NCBI GenBank assembly: GCA_900317915.1
Contig: ONIO01000001.1
Coordinates: forward strand, 248,001 to 312,000
Origin: an uncultured Lachnospiraceae bacterium
GTDB taxonomy: Bacteria; Bacillota; Clostridia; Lachnospirales; Lachnospiraceae
Direction: 5' to 3'
DNA length: 64,000 bases
Shown here: one piece after another, positions 49,850-59,200 of the stretch
Layout: each line of letters begins with the position of its first letter
Position numbering within the stretch: position 1 is the first letter of the stretch
Notes under the pieces: model-generated
The model's input: only the letters and a program-made list of their open reading frames with translations
Told to the model about the DNA's origin: nothing
Databases searched by the model: none
Position numbers and translations under genes: made by a program

Positions 49850-50197
49850 TTATTTCTCACGAACCTTTGCAGCCTTGCCAACTCTCTCACGAAGATAATT
49901 AAGCTTAGCACGTCTAACCTTACCAGAACGTACAACTTCAATCTTCTCGATGTTTGGTGTGTGAAGAGGCCATGTCTTCTCTACGCCGATACCAGAAGAA
50001 ATCTTACGTACTGTGAAAGTCTCACGGTTAGAACCGCCCTGTCTCTTCAGTACAGTACCTTCGAAGATCTGTACACGCTCATGGTTACCCTCGCGAATCT
50101 TGTTGTATACGCGGACGGTATCACCAACATGGAATTCAGCGATGTCAGACTTAAGCTCAGCCTGCTCAATGTTCTTAATTACTTCACTTGCGTTCAT
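49850..50197 (-). CDS. rplS: 50S ribosomal protein L19
   Basis: 115 residues, full length. Typical motifs are [20 protein letters not shown] and the C-terminal [11 protein letters not shown]. It sits at the 30S/50S interface. It is the last gene before a strong terminator and has AAGGAG before ATG 50197. Confidence 0.97.
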   Translation of the reverse strand: MNASEVIKNIEQAELKSDIAEFHVGDTVRVYNKIREGNHERVQIFEGTVLKRQGGSNRETFTVRKISSGIGVEKTWPLHTPNIEKIEVVRSGKVRRAKLNYLRERVGKAAKVREK

Positions 50198-50200
50198 TTT

Positions 50201-50262
50201 GTTCTCCTTTTCTCTGACGTTCTTAATGCCACTATAGCAACAGCGGACCGTCGGGTTTCAAC
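50201..50262 (-). promoter_or_regulatory. Possible ribosomal-protein leader upstream of rplS
   Basis: The 71-base trmD-rplS gap holds short complementary segments (GACG/CGTC and CCGCT/AGTGG) that could fold just before the rplS ribosome binding site. L19 leaders are known in Firmicutes, but I cannot confirm the consensus. Confidence 0.3.
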
Positions 50263-50268
50263 AACGTG

Positions 50269-51096
50269 TTACATTTTATCAGAATTCAGGTGATCCTGCA
50301 ATACTTTTCTAAGAGAAATTCGATCCTCTTCAGAGATATCTACGCGGTCAATCAGCTTACGATCATGCTTCACTAGTTCTGCTCTTTCAAGCAAGTCTGG
50401 TCGACGATCTCTGGTTCGAATCATGGATTGAATGCGACGCCATTCGTCGATTTTTCTATGATCACCTGATAAAAGTACCTGAGGCACTTTTTTCCCCTGC
50501 CATTCTTCTGGTCTAGAATACTGTGGGTACTCTAAGAGATTTCCTTCAAAGGACTCCGTATCCGCTGACACATCATTATGCAGTACCCCAGGAACCAGAC
50601 GGGAAACAGCATCTACTAGGACCATAGCCGGTAATTCACCCCCCGTCAATACATAGTCTCCGATAGAAATGTAATCTGTACAAATCGTCTCTAAGACACG
50701 TTCATCAATTCCTTCGTAGTGACCACACAGAAGGATCAAATCCTCTTCCTCTGCCAGAGACTGGGCATCCTTTTGGGTGAAGGTACGACCCTGAGGAGTG
50801 AGATAGACTGTACGAATTGGTTTTTTCATTTCCTCTGTAAGATTCCCATCCTTCTTACTTTGAATGCCATCCACTACAGATTTCCAACAGTCATATACAG
50901 GCTGTGCCTGCATCAGCATACCAGCACCACCACCATAGGGGTAATCATCTACCTTATGATGCTTATCTAAGGTAAAGTCACGGATATTCACTGCCTCAAT
51001 TGAGAGCAAATTTTTCTCCTTGGCTCTACCGATAATACTGGTCTCTAGTCCCTGCATAACCATCTCGGGGAATAAAGTCAGAATATGGAAATTCAT
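50269..51096 (-). CDS. trmD: tRNA (guanine-N1-)-methyltransferase TrmD
   Basis: 275 residues, slightly longer than usual at the C-terminus. A trefoil-knot SPOUT enzyme that makes m1G37 in tRNAs. MNFHILTLFPEM, YGGGAGMLM and SIGDYVLTGGELPA are the family signatures. Its start overlaps the rimM stop by four bases. Confidence 0.97.
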   Translation of the reverse strand: MNFHILTLFPEMVMQGLETSIIGRAKEKNLLSIEAVNIRDFTLDKHHKVDDYPYGGGAGMLMQAQPVYDCWKSVVDGIQSKKDGNLTEEMKKPIRTVYLTPQGRTFTQKDAQSLAEEEDLILLCGHYEGIDERVLETICTDYISIGDYVLTGGELPAMVLVDAVSRLVPGVLHNDVSADTESFEGNLLEYPQYSRPEEWQGKKVPQVLLSGDHRKIDEWRRIQSMIRTRDRRPDLLERAELVKHDRKLIDRVDISEEDRISLRKVLQDHLNSDKM

Positions 51097-51611
51097 GAAT
51101 TCAGCTCCTCTAATCCTGGAAGTAGATGAACCACCATCTTACCATCCTCTAAGTTAACTTCACAAACACACTCTTTTGTTGCAGGGATCAGTAATTCCTT
51201 CTTACCATCCACCACAGAATAGATATCATTGGCACCAGTTTCATATACGTCCTTTAATTTGCCAAGGTATCTGTCCTCATCGGTATAGACTTCTAAGCCA
51301 AGGAGATCGTCAATGTAGAACTCATCTTCCTCGAGTGGCTCAGCCGACTCTCGGTCAATTAAAATATCTGCCTTACGATACTGCTCCACATCATTGATAT
51401 CATTAATCTCTTTAAATTTCACAATGACCTGTTTCTTAAAGAAACGAACCTTCTCAATATGAAGGACTGTTTCCTGACTATTTTGAGAAATATAAACCTG
51501 ATCCAAATCCAGAAAGCGATGTGGATCATCTGTTGTTGGGAATACCTTTACTTCTCCTCGAATACCATGAGTTGTTGTAATTACTCCCACTCTCAATCTA
51601 TTATCTGCCAT
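51093..51611 (-). CDS. rimM: 16S rRNA processing protein RimM
   Basis: 172 residues, full length. RimM N-domain (RVGVITTTHGIRGEVKV) followed by a PRC-barrel domain (DLLGLEVYTDEDRYLG). It helps mature the 30S head. A terminator-like hairpin precedes it, so its level relative to khpA may be attenuated. Confidence 0.96.
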   Translation of the reverse strand: MADNRLRVGVITTTHGIRGEVKVFPTTDDPHRFLDLDQVYISQNSQETVLHIEKVRFFKKQVIVKFKEINDINDVEQYRKADILIDRESAEPLEEDEFYIDDLLGLEVYTDEDRYLGKLKDVYETGANDIYSVVDGKKELLIPATKECVCEVNLEDGKMVVHLLPGLEELNS

Positions 51612-51629
51612 AAATGAAATCCTTCCCTA

Positions 51630-51667
51630 GTAAAAGAATGAAAGGAGCAGGTGATACCACCTGCTCC
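51630..51667 (-). terminator. Terminator-like hairpin between khpA and rimM
   Basis: Perfect 10-base arms GGAGCAGGTG / CACCTGCTCC (51644-51653 and 51658-51667). The minus strand then has TTTCATTCTTTT, an interrupted T-run. It lies inside an otherwise continuous operon. Confidence 0.65.
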
Positions 51668-51680
51668 CTACAGTTTGTAC

Positions 51681-51914
51681 TCAATCGGCAATGTCGACGA
51701 TTACCTTTTTGTCCATTTTGGAAGCTGCTGCCTTCACAACGGAACGAATTGCCTTGGCAATTCTTCCCTGCTTACCGATTACCTTACCCATATCGGATGG
51801 GGCAACGTGCAATTCCAGAATGATGGTCCTACCGGATTCCTTTTCCGTAACGGTAACTTCATCCGGAGAATCGACAAGTGACTTAGCAATAACTTCAACA
51901 AGTTCCTTCAACAC
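51681..51914 (-). CDS. khpA: KH-domain RNA-binding protein KhpA (YlqC)
   Basis: 77 residues. A single KH domain with the GxxG loop IGKQGR (about 45-50). It works with KhpB/EloR as an RNA-binding pair in Firmicutes and sits between rpsP and rimM as in Bacillus. Confidence 0.94.
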   Translation of the reverse strand: MLKELVEVIAKSLVDSPDEVTVTEKESGRTIILELHVAPSDMGKVIGKQGRIAKAIRSVVKAAASKMDKKVIVDIAD

Positions 51915-51940
51915 TCGTCACACCCCTTCCAAAAGAATTA

Positions 51941-52186
51941 TTATTTCTCGATGCCGGCATTCTTCAGAAGACGAGCTACAGTCTCAGTAGGCTGTGCACC
52001 GTTAGCAAGCCACTTCTTAGTCTCTTCTTCGTTGAAATTAACTGCTGCAGGCTCCTGGGAAGGATCGTATGTACCGATCTCAGCGATGAATCTGCCGTTA
52101 CGTGGGCTTCTAGAATCAGCTACTACTACACGATAGTAAGGTGCCTTCTTCTGTCCCATTCTTCTTAAACGAATCTTAACTGCCAT
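51941..52186 (-). CDS. rpsP: 30S ribosomal protein S16
   Basis: 81 residues, full length. [20 protein letters not shown] is the family opening. GGAGG lies just before ATG 52186. It follows ffh by 35 bases in the conserved operon. Confidence 0.97.
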   Translation of the reverse strand: MAVKIRLRRMGQKKAPYYRVVVADSRSPRNGRFIAEIGTYDPSQEPAAVNFNEEETKKWLANGAQPTETVARLLKNAGIEK

Positions 52187-52221
52187 TTGTTTTTTCCTCC
52201 TAGAAAAAAATTTACTTATAT

Positions 52222-53574
52222 TTAGAATGGAAATTTAAAATTTCCAAATCTACCACGTTTGTTATTCTTCATCATGCCCGGCATCTTCTTCATCATTTTC
52301 CGAGCTTCCTTGAACTGCTTCACCAGGCGATTCACCTCGGCGATATCAACGCCAGCGCCCTTTGCAATTCTGTGTTTTCTAGACAAGTCTAGAAGTTCTG
52401 GCTTCTCTCTCTCAGCTGGTGTCATGGAATAAATCATTGCTGAGATACGAGCCATCTTTTTATCATCAACAGCAGATGTGATCTGATCAACCTGGGCCTT
52501 ATTCATGCCAGGCATCATTCCAAGGATGCTTGTTAAGCCTCCCATCTTCTTCATCTGCTCCATAGATGTCAGATAATCATTAAAGTCGAAGCCCTTCTTC
52601 TTAACCTTTTCTGTTAATTTCTTCGCTTCTTCCTGATCTATTGCACTCTCTGCCTTCTCAATCAAAGAAAGTACATCGCCCATGCCAAGAATACGGGATG
52701 CCATACGATCTGGATAGAACTGCTCCAAATCGGATAACTTCTCACCCATACCTGCATATAGGATTGGTTTACCAGTAACTGCTCTGATAGATAAGGCTGC
52801 ACCACCACGGGTATCACCATCTAGCTTCGTCAGTATAACGCCGTCGATACCAACCTTCTCATCGAAAGAAGATGCAACATTGACTGCATCCTGACCAGTC
52901 ATGGCATCAACTACAAGAATGGTATCAGCCACATCGACATTGGCCTTAATCTCTTGTAACTCTTCCATCATGCCTTCATCAATATGAAGACGACCAGCGG
53001 TATCTAAGAATACAACTTTATTTCCATTCTTCTGTGCATGCTCTACAGCAGCCCTTGCAATATCGCTTGGCTTCTTAGAGTCGCCCATAGAAAAGAAGTC
53101 TACGCCAACCTTCTCTGCATTAATGCGGAGCTGTTCAATCGCTGCTGGACGATACACGTCACATGCAGCTAAAAGAGGCTTCTTACTTTTCTCTTTTAAC
53201 TTACCAGCAAGCTTCGCTGTGGTGGTTGTCTTACCAGCACCCTGGAGACCAACCATCATAATCACAGTAACCGTCTGTCCTGGACGATAGGTAATCTCTG
53301 CACCCTCAGTACCCATCATATTCACAAGTTCCTCGTGAACAATCTTAATTACTGTCTGTGCAGGATTCAGTCCATTTAAGACATCAGAGCCAATCGCTCT
53401 CTCCTGTACTGTTTTGGTGAAGTTCTTAACTACCTTAAAGTTAACATCTGCCTCAAGTAAGGCCATTTTAACTTCCTTCAGAGCAGTCTTAACATCATCT
53501 TCTGTTAATCTACCCTTACCGCGAAGGCTTTTAAAAACGTTCTGCAGTTTTTCTGATAAACTGTCAAATGCCAA
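52222..53574 (-). CDS. ffh: Signal recognition particle protein Ffh
   Basis: 450 residues. N and G domains with the SRP GTPase loop [10 protein letters not shown] (about 108-117), then TKLDGD. The methionine-rich M domain (about 300-440) binds 4.5S RNA and signal peptides. It partners with FtsY, encoded 2 kb upstream. It starts 23 bases after ylxM. Confidence 0.97.
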   Translation of the reverse strand: MAFDSLSEKLQNVFKSLRGKGRLTEDDVKTALKEVKMALLEADVNFKVVKNFTKTVQERAIGSDVLNGLNPAQTVIKIVHEELVNMMGTEGAEITYRPGQTVTVIMMVGLQGAGKTTTTAKLAGKLKEKSKKPLLAACDVYRPAAIEQLRINAEKVGVDFFSMGDSKKPSDIARAAVEHAQKNGNKVVFLDTAGRLHIDEGMMEELQEIKANVDVADTILVVDAMTGQDAVNVASSFDEKVGIDGVILTKLDGDTRGGAALSIRAVTGKPILYAGMGEKLSDLEQFYPDRMASRILGMGDVLSLIEKAESAIDQEEAKKLTEKVKKKGFDFNDYLTSMEQMKKMGGLTSILGMMPGMNKAQVDQITSAVDDKKMARISAMIYSMTPAEREKPELLDLSRKHRIAKGAGVDIAEVNRLVKQFKEARKMMKKMPGMMKNNKRGRFGNFKFPF

Positions 53575-53597
53575 ACCAAATTCTCCTGTATCTTGCT

Positions 53598-53939
53598 CTA
53601 GATTTCTTCTAGAATTTCTCTTGTCAACTTTTGTAGGTCGAGTCTTCGATCTCTTGGGAGTTCATCGCTAGAATCCAGTAACTGATTGATACGGTTTACA
53701 TTCTCCCGGACCAGCTGGAACTTCATAATCAAATGCATCTTGGCTTCGAAGGATTCCATCTGCTGGGTACAACGCTTTACCAAATCATGTACACCCTGTC
53801 TAGAGATGCCTTCATTCTCAGCAATCTCTCCAAGGGACAAGTCATTCAGTACGTAGTCCTCATATATCGATCTCTGATGTTCATTCAGGAGCATCCCATA
53901 GAAATCATAGAGATCTCCCTGTCTAATCTTATCATCCAT
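53598..53939 (-). CDS. ylxM: YlxM/SRP-associated helix-turn-helix protein
   Basis: 113 residues, usual length. A sigma-70 region 4-like helix-turn-helix (DLSLGEIAENEGISRQGVH, about 33-51). It forms a conserved pair with ffh. Its Shine-Dalgarno (GAGGTGA) is the 3' arm of the ilvA terminator, seven bases before ATG 53939. Confidence 0.94.
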   Translation of the reverse strand: MDDKIRQGDLYDFYGMLLNEHQRSIYEDYVLNDLSLGEIAENEGISRQGVHDLVKRCTQQMESFEAKMHLIMKFQLVRENVNRINQLLDSSDELPRDRRLDLQKLTREILEEI

Positions 53940-53977
53940 AAAAAAATCACCTCGTCTAATATACTAAACGAGGTGAT
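53939..53977 (-). terminator. ilvA terminator that doubles as the ylxM ribosome binding site
   Basis: Arms ATCACCTCGT / ACGAGGTGAT on the minus strand (53968-53977 and 53946-53955), a 12-base loop, then seven T residues running straight into the ylxM ATG. The 3' arm contains the ylxM Shine-Dalgarno. Confidence 0.9.
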
Positions 53978-53986
53978 GGGTGTCAA
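53958..53986 (-). promoter_or_regulatory. Sigma-A promoter for ylxM-ffh-rpsP operon, inside the ilvA terminator
   Basis: TTGACA (53981-53986, consensus), 17-base spacer, TATATT (53958-53963). The -10 box is in the terminator loop. The predicted start near 53951 leaves a leader of about 12 bases that begins with the Shine-Dalgarno. Confidence 0.75.
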
Positions 53987-53997
53987 GTATTTTTTCT

Positions 53998-55209
53998 TTA
54001 CAGGGATGTCTGTACAATACGAGGGCGATATCCTTCCCTCTCAAGGGCATCCATAATCTGTCTCTTATGCTCTGTGCCAAAAGCTTCTAAGGTAATACGA
54101 AGTTCTACTGCAGCATTTCGATTAGTTGTTACAAACTGGTTATGCTCAAGCTTAATAACATTCCCCTGTACTCTTGCAATGGTATTGGATACAGATGCCA
54201 GTTCGCCTGGCTTATCTGGAAGAAGTACAGAGACAGTAAAGATACGATCTCTGAAAATCAGACCCTGCTGGATTATGGAGGACATGGTAATGACATCCAT
54301 ATTACCGCCAGAGATGACACAGACAATCTTCTTGCCCTTACACTTTAATCGAGAAAGGGCTGCGACTGTAAGAAGGCCAGAGCCCTCTGCGATCATCTTA
54401 TGATTCTCTACCATATCTAGGAAGGAACCGATGATCTCATCGTCATCAACAGTTACTACATCATCCAGATTGGTCTGAAGGTATGGGAAGATTTCCTTAC
54501 CAGGAGTCTTAACTGCAGTTCCATCAGCAATGGTATTTACCGTAGGAAGGGTTGTTACAGATCCCTTCTGTAAGGATACCTGCAAGCAATTCGCTCCACT
54601 TGGTTCTACACCAACAACCTTGGTCTCTGGACGAAAGAGTTTAGAAAATGTAGCTACACCAGTTGCTAATCCGCCGCCACCAACTGGGACAAGGATATAA
54701 TCTAAAAGTGGCTGCTCCTTAAATACTTCCATAGCGATGGTTCCCTGGCCAGTTGCAACTGCTAAGTCATCAAATGGAGGAATATAGGTATAGCCCTTTT
54801 CCTCAACCAATTGCTGTGCATAGGCAGCAGATTCGTCGAAGACATCTCCATGGAGAATTACCTCGGCACCAAATGCCTTGGTACGATTTACTTTGATAAG
54901 AGGTGTGGTGGTAGGCATTACAATCACTGCCTTTACGCCGAACTTCTGGGCCGCAAAAGCAACGCCCTGGGCATGGTTACCTGCAGATGCAGTAATCAGT
55001 CCCTTCTTACGCTGCTCATCACTTAAAGTGCTGATCTTATAATATGCGCCACGAACCTTATAAGCACCAGTACGCTGCATGTTTTCAGGTTTTAAATACA
55101 CTTCGTTATCGTACTTCTTACTCAGATATTCGCTATAAATAAGTGGTGTTGGAAGTGTTACCTGGCTTACAACCTTACTGGCTTCTTCAAACTTGTCCAA
55201 TGTTAACAT
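53998..55209 (-). CDS. ilvA: Threonine ammonia-lyase (threonine dehydratase)
   Basis: 403 residues. A PLP enzyme that converts threonine to 2-oxobutyrate. The PLP lysine is in RTGAYKVRGA, and GGGGLATG is the phosphate-binding loop. A single C-terminal ACT domain (about 325-400) is present, as in the short (tdcB/ilvA2-like) group, so it may serve isoleucine synthesis or threonine breakdown. It has its own promoter and terminator and sits between ftsY and ylxM. Confidence 0.94.
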   Translation of the reverse strand: MLTLDKFEEASKVVSQVTLPTPLIYSEYLSKKYDNEVYLKPENMQRTGAYKVRGAYYKISTLSDEQRKKGLITASAGNHAQGVAFAAQKFGVKAVIVMPTTTPLIKVNRTKAFGAEVILHGDVFDESAAYAQQLVEEKGYTYIPPFDDLAVATGQGTIAMEVFKEQPLLDYILVPVGGGGLATGVATFSKLFRPETKVVGVEPSGANCLQVSLQKGSVTTLPTVNTIADGTAVKTPGKEIFPYLQTNLDDVVTVDDDEIIGSFLDMVENHKMIAEGSGLLTVAALSRLKCKGKKIVCVISGGNMDVITMSSIIQQGLIFRDRIFTVSVLLPDKPGELASVSNTIARVQGNVIKLEHNQFVTTNRNAAVELRITLEAFGTEHKRQIMDALEREGYRPRIVQTSL

Positions 55210-55251
55210 AATATTGCCTTCTTTCTTTTCTTTCCTTTTCCTTTATGGTTC

Positions 55252-55280
55252 ATTGTAGGTAATTATTTCTTCCCTTGCAA
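55252..55280 (-). promoter_or_regulatory. Sigma-A promoter for ilvA
   Basis: TTGCAA (55275-55280), 17-base spacer, TACAAT (55252-55257). It begins at the end of the ftsY terminator T-run. The leader is about 36 bases. Confidence 0.65.
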
Positions 55281-55281
55281 T

Positions 55282-55328
55282 AAAAAATCCATGGATTCTC
55301 TCGATGTACGAAAGAAAAATCCATGGAT
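55282..55328 (-). terminator. Intrinsic terminator after ftsY
   Basis: Arms ATCCATGGATT / AATCCATGGAT (55287-55297 and 55318-55328) with an inner CTTTCG/CGAGAG stem. Six T residues follow on the minus strand. Confidence 0.8.
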
Positions 55329-55342
55329 AAAGCATATCGTAT

Positions 55343-56263
55343 TTATTCCTCTGTCTGCATGAATAATGCATTCACAAAGTCATCTGGGTCAAAACGCTCC
55401 AGATCCTCTGCAGTCTCACCCACACCTATGTACTTTACAGGTGTATGAAGTTCTGCCTGAACCGCAATTGCAATTCCGCCCTTTGCGGTACCGTCCATCT
55501 TAGTCAAAATGACGCCTGTGACATCTGCTACTTCGCCAAACTCTCTTGCCTGTTGCAGAGCATTCTGTCCTGTGGTTGCATCCAACACAATAAAAGTCTC
55601 TCGATGACAATCTGGATACTCACGATCAATAATCTTATTCATCTTGCCCAGCTCATTCATCAGGTTCTTTTTATTATGCAGGCGTCCTGCCGTATCGATG
55701 AGAACAATGTCGGTATTACGAGACTTTGCAGCCTGCATAGAATCGTATACCACAGCAGCAGGATCCGATCCATCCACACCACCAATCATAGGAACTCCAG
55801 CACGGTCTGCCCAGGTCTTCAGCTGGTCTCCTGCAGCTGCACGGAATGTATCTGCCGCAGAAATCAGTACCTTTTTATTCTCGTCCTTCATCTTCTTCGC
55901 AAGTTTTCCAATGGTGGTGGTTTTTCCTACGCCATTGACACCAACTACCATGATGACAGACTTCTGATTCATAAAGTCATAGGCATCCTCTGGGACAAAC
56001 ATGCGATCCCGAATCAGCTGGATCAGCACATCTCGGCAATCCACAGGTTCCTTAATATGGTCTTCTTTTACCCGTTCCTTTAATTCATCCAGGAGCTCTT
56101 CTGTGGTGCGAACACCGATATCTCCCATGATAAGGATCTCTTCTAATTCTTCATAGAAGTCATCATCAATATTGGTGAATCCACGGAAAACATAATCCAT
56201 GTTTTTTACAAAACTGTCTCTGGTTTTGGATAAACCATCTACTAATTTCTTAAAGAATCCCAT
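55343..56263 (-). CDS. ftsY: SRP receptor FtsY
   Basis: 306 residues; lacks the long acidic N-terminal domain of E. coli, as usual in Firmicutes. G1 is GVNGVGKTTT (about 108-117), with DTAGRLHNK and TKMDGTAKGG downstream. It docks the Ffh-ribosome complex at the membrane. It follows smc by 21 bases. Confidence 0.97.
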   Translation of the reverse strand: MGFFKKLVDGLSKTRDSFVKNMDYVFRGFTNIDDDFYEELEEILIMGDIGVRTTEELLDELKERVKEDHIKEPVDCRDVLIQLIRDRMFVPEDAYDFMNQKSVIMVVGVNGVGKTTTIGKLAKKMKDENKKVLISAADTFRAAAGDQLKTWADRAGVPMIGGVDGSDPAAVVYDSMQAAKSRNTDIVLIDTAGRLHNKKNLMNELGKMNKIIDREYPDCHRETFIVLDATTGQNALQQAREFGEVADVTGVILTKMDGTAKGGIAIAVQAELHTPVKYIGVGETAEDLERFDPDDFVNALFMQTEE

Positions 56264-56284
56264 CCCCTCATCCTTTCTAGCAAA

Positions 56285-59200
56285 CTAGTCTGTCAGTTCC
56301 TGATCAATCAAGTTAACAGATACCAGGGTGGATACACCCTTCTCCTGCATGGTAATACCATAGAGGCGATCTGCTGCAGTCATGGTTCCACGACGGTGTG
56401 TAATTACGATGAACTGCGTATTCTTGGTTAATTTATGCAGGTACTTAGCGAATCGGTCTACATTTGAGTCATCTAAGGCCGCCTCAATCTCGTCTAAGAG
56501 ACAGAATGGAGATGGCTTCAGATTCTGAATCGCAAATAATAAGGCAATGGCTGTCAGAGACTTCTCACCACCAGACATCTGCATCATATTCTGCAGCTTC
56601 TTTCCAGGTGGCTGGGCGATAATACGGATTCCAGTCTCAAGGAGATCCTCTCCCTCAACCAGTTCTAAGGATCCCTTACCGCCACCAAACAGTGCCTTAA
56701 ATGCCTTATCAAATTCCACCTGAATGGACTTAAAGCCCGAAGCGAACTGCTTTCTCATGCCTTCATCCAATTCCTGAATGATGGTAACCAGAGACTGCTC
56801 TGCCTCAACTAAGTCATCATGCTGATTCTTCAGGAAGGAATAGCGTTCGAATACTTCCTTATACTCTTCAATGGCATTGACATTAACAGAACCCATGCTG
56901 CGGATCTCATCCTTCACTTTAGAAATCTCACGCTTCATGCCCGCATGGTCATCCATCTCAGGGTCCTTCAGTTCCATAGCCGCATGAAGAGTCAGTTCAT
57001 ACTCATCCCACATGTAGTTATTCTGGTACTCAAGTTCCTCTTCTAACTTCTGTCTCTTCCCATTTAAGCGATAAAGTTCCTTATCCAGACGGTTAATTCT
57101 GTCAGAAACCTCCTCACGGCGGTCAAAGAATCCCTTGTATTCCTGATTCATCTCTTCCTTCTTCAGGATGCTGTTTCGTCTTTCCTCTTCTAAGGAATCA
57201 TACTGTTTCTTAAGGGAGGCAATCTCTGTCTTTAATTTCTCAATCAGAGACTTCTTCTGTTCTGCGCTTGTACGAGTGCTTAAGCTTTCTTCCTCAAGAG
57301 ACGCATAGGACTCTTCATTCTTCTGGAGTTCTAAGACAATACGATTCAGATTCTCCTGCATGAAGGAAACCTTCTGGGATGCATTAGCTTCCTCTAACTG
57401 GATACCAGAAACACTCTGGGATGCAGCGGTCTCTTCCTTCGTCTTTGTGAGGAGAACCTCCTGCAGCTTATGGATCTCCTCCTGGAGCTCCTTCTCCGTG
57501 TCATCGGATGCGAATACGCGTGCCTGTACCCGGGTCTGCTCTTCATCAATCTTCTTAAGTTCCTCTTCGATCTTCGTGCTCTCGGCATTTAATTCATCAT
57601 ATCTGGTCTTGGCCTGGTTTACATTTTCCTTGGCATGGGACAGAGCGATCATAGCTGTATTCCGCTTAAGAGCTGTCTCCTCTAAGGACTTACGATTCTC
57701 TTCAAATTGATTTTGAAGCTCCTGGATCTCCTGAGAAATAGCATCTAGTTTTTCCTGAAGTTCGCGAAGCTCTCCTTCATTCTTACTTAGATCCTCTTCT
57801 AACTGCTCTAGCTCTCGGTTACGGCCCAAGAGATTATTACTATTCTTAAAGGCACCACCAGTAAGGGATCCACCTGGACGAAGATACTCTCCCTCCAGGG
57901 TAACCACATGGTTCTGGTAGTGGGTCTTCTTAGCAAAAGCCAGGGCACTATCTAGAGTCTCCATGACAACCACACGGCCCAATAGATACTTCATGATGTC
58001 ACGATAGCGGTCATCTGTATCCACCAGATCACTAGCCAGACCCAGCACACCCTTTTCGTCGAGGACATGCTCCGGCACCTGATTTTCCTTGGGATGCACA
58101 CTTGTTAATGGTAGAAATGTAGCCCGACCTGCATGTGACCGTTTTAAGAAATCAATCATTGCCTTCGCAGTTGTTTCATCCTCTGTAACGATATTTTGGA
58201 TATTACCGCCAAGAGCTGTCTCAATTGCAGTCTCATAGCGCTTCTCCACATGGATTAAGTCCGATACAACACCGATGATTCCAGGATGATCCTTCTTCTG
58301 ATCCATGACACGGCGAATAGAATTGCCATATCCTTCGTAGCGCTCTAAGAGATTCTGCAGTGTTTCCTTTTTGGTCAAAAGCACATGGGAGGCATTTTTT
58401 GCCTTCTGATATCGCTCCTCCGTAACCTTCTTACGGTCTCTGGCTTCGCCCAGGCTCGCCTTATATTTATCAGAATCCTCCTGATACTTCTTATAGGAAT
58501 CGTCTAAGGACAGGTACTTCTCCTGGGCTGCCTGTAATTCCTCGTCAGCCTTGGCATCCTCGGTTTTACGGGATAAAAGCTTCTGGACGATCTCAGCCTT
58601 ACGGATATTGGTCTGCTCACGAATGGTAGTGAATTTCTGCAGTTCAGACTGAATCTCTGCCTTTTCATTAAGTAAAGCAACAATCTTCTGATGGTCCTTC
58701 TCAATAGTCTCATTGCACTCTTTGATGGCCAAAGACAGTTCCTTATAGGCCACATCCGCTTCGGTTAAGCGCTCACGAACTCTTGAGAGAGACTCTGACA
58801 GGGTCTTCAATTCTGCCTCGGTCTCTTCCTTCTGGACCAATTTTTCTTCATGCTCAGTTAAGAGATTCTTCTTACGATCATTCAGACTCTCATCTGAATT
58901 CTCAGCAGAATGAATCTGTTCCTCTAAGAGGGTGATCTGATTCTCTAACTGATTCTTCTTATCAGAAGTCTCTGTCTCCTCTTGATGAATTTTCTCGATT
59001 CGCTCATCAATATGAGAGAGTTTTTCCTCTAATTCCGCATAGTTCTTACGAATCTGGTTCAATTCTTCATTACTGTCAGACAGATCCTTCTGGACATTAT
59101 TGGCATTGGTGCTGACAGAGTCGGTTTCCTTCTCAATTCGATCCATCTCCATCAGATACATATTGACGTCTAACTTCTTTAAGTTTTCCTTCAGAGTGAG

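Noticed and set aside
49784..50293. 169-codon plus-strand open frame spanning the rplS region
   Set aside because: It runs antisense to rplS and across its terminator; the translation looks random.
55445..56083. 212-codon plus-strand open frame opposite ftsY
   Set aside because: It is antisense to a strongly conserved GTPase gene, has no ribosome binding site and no recognisable protein features.
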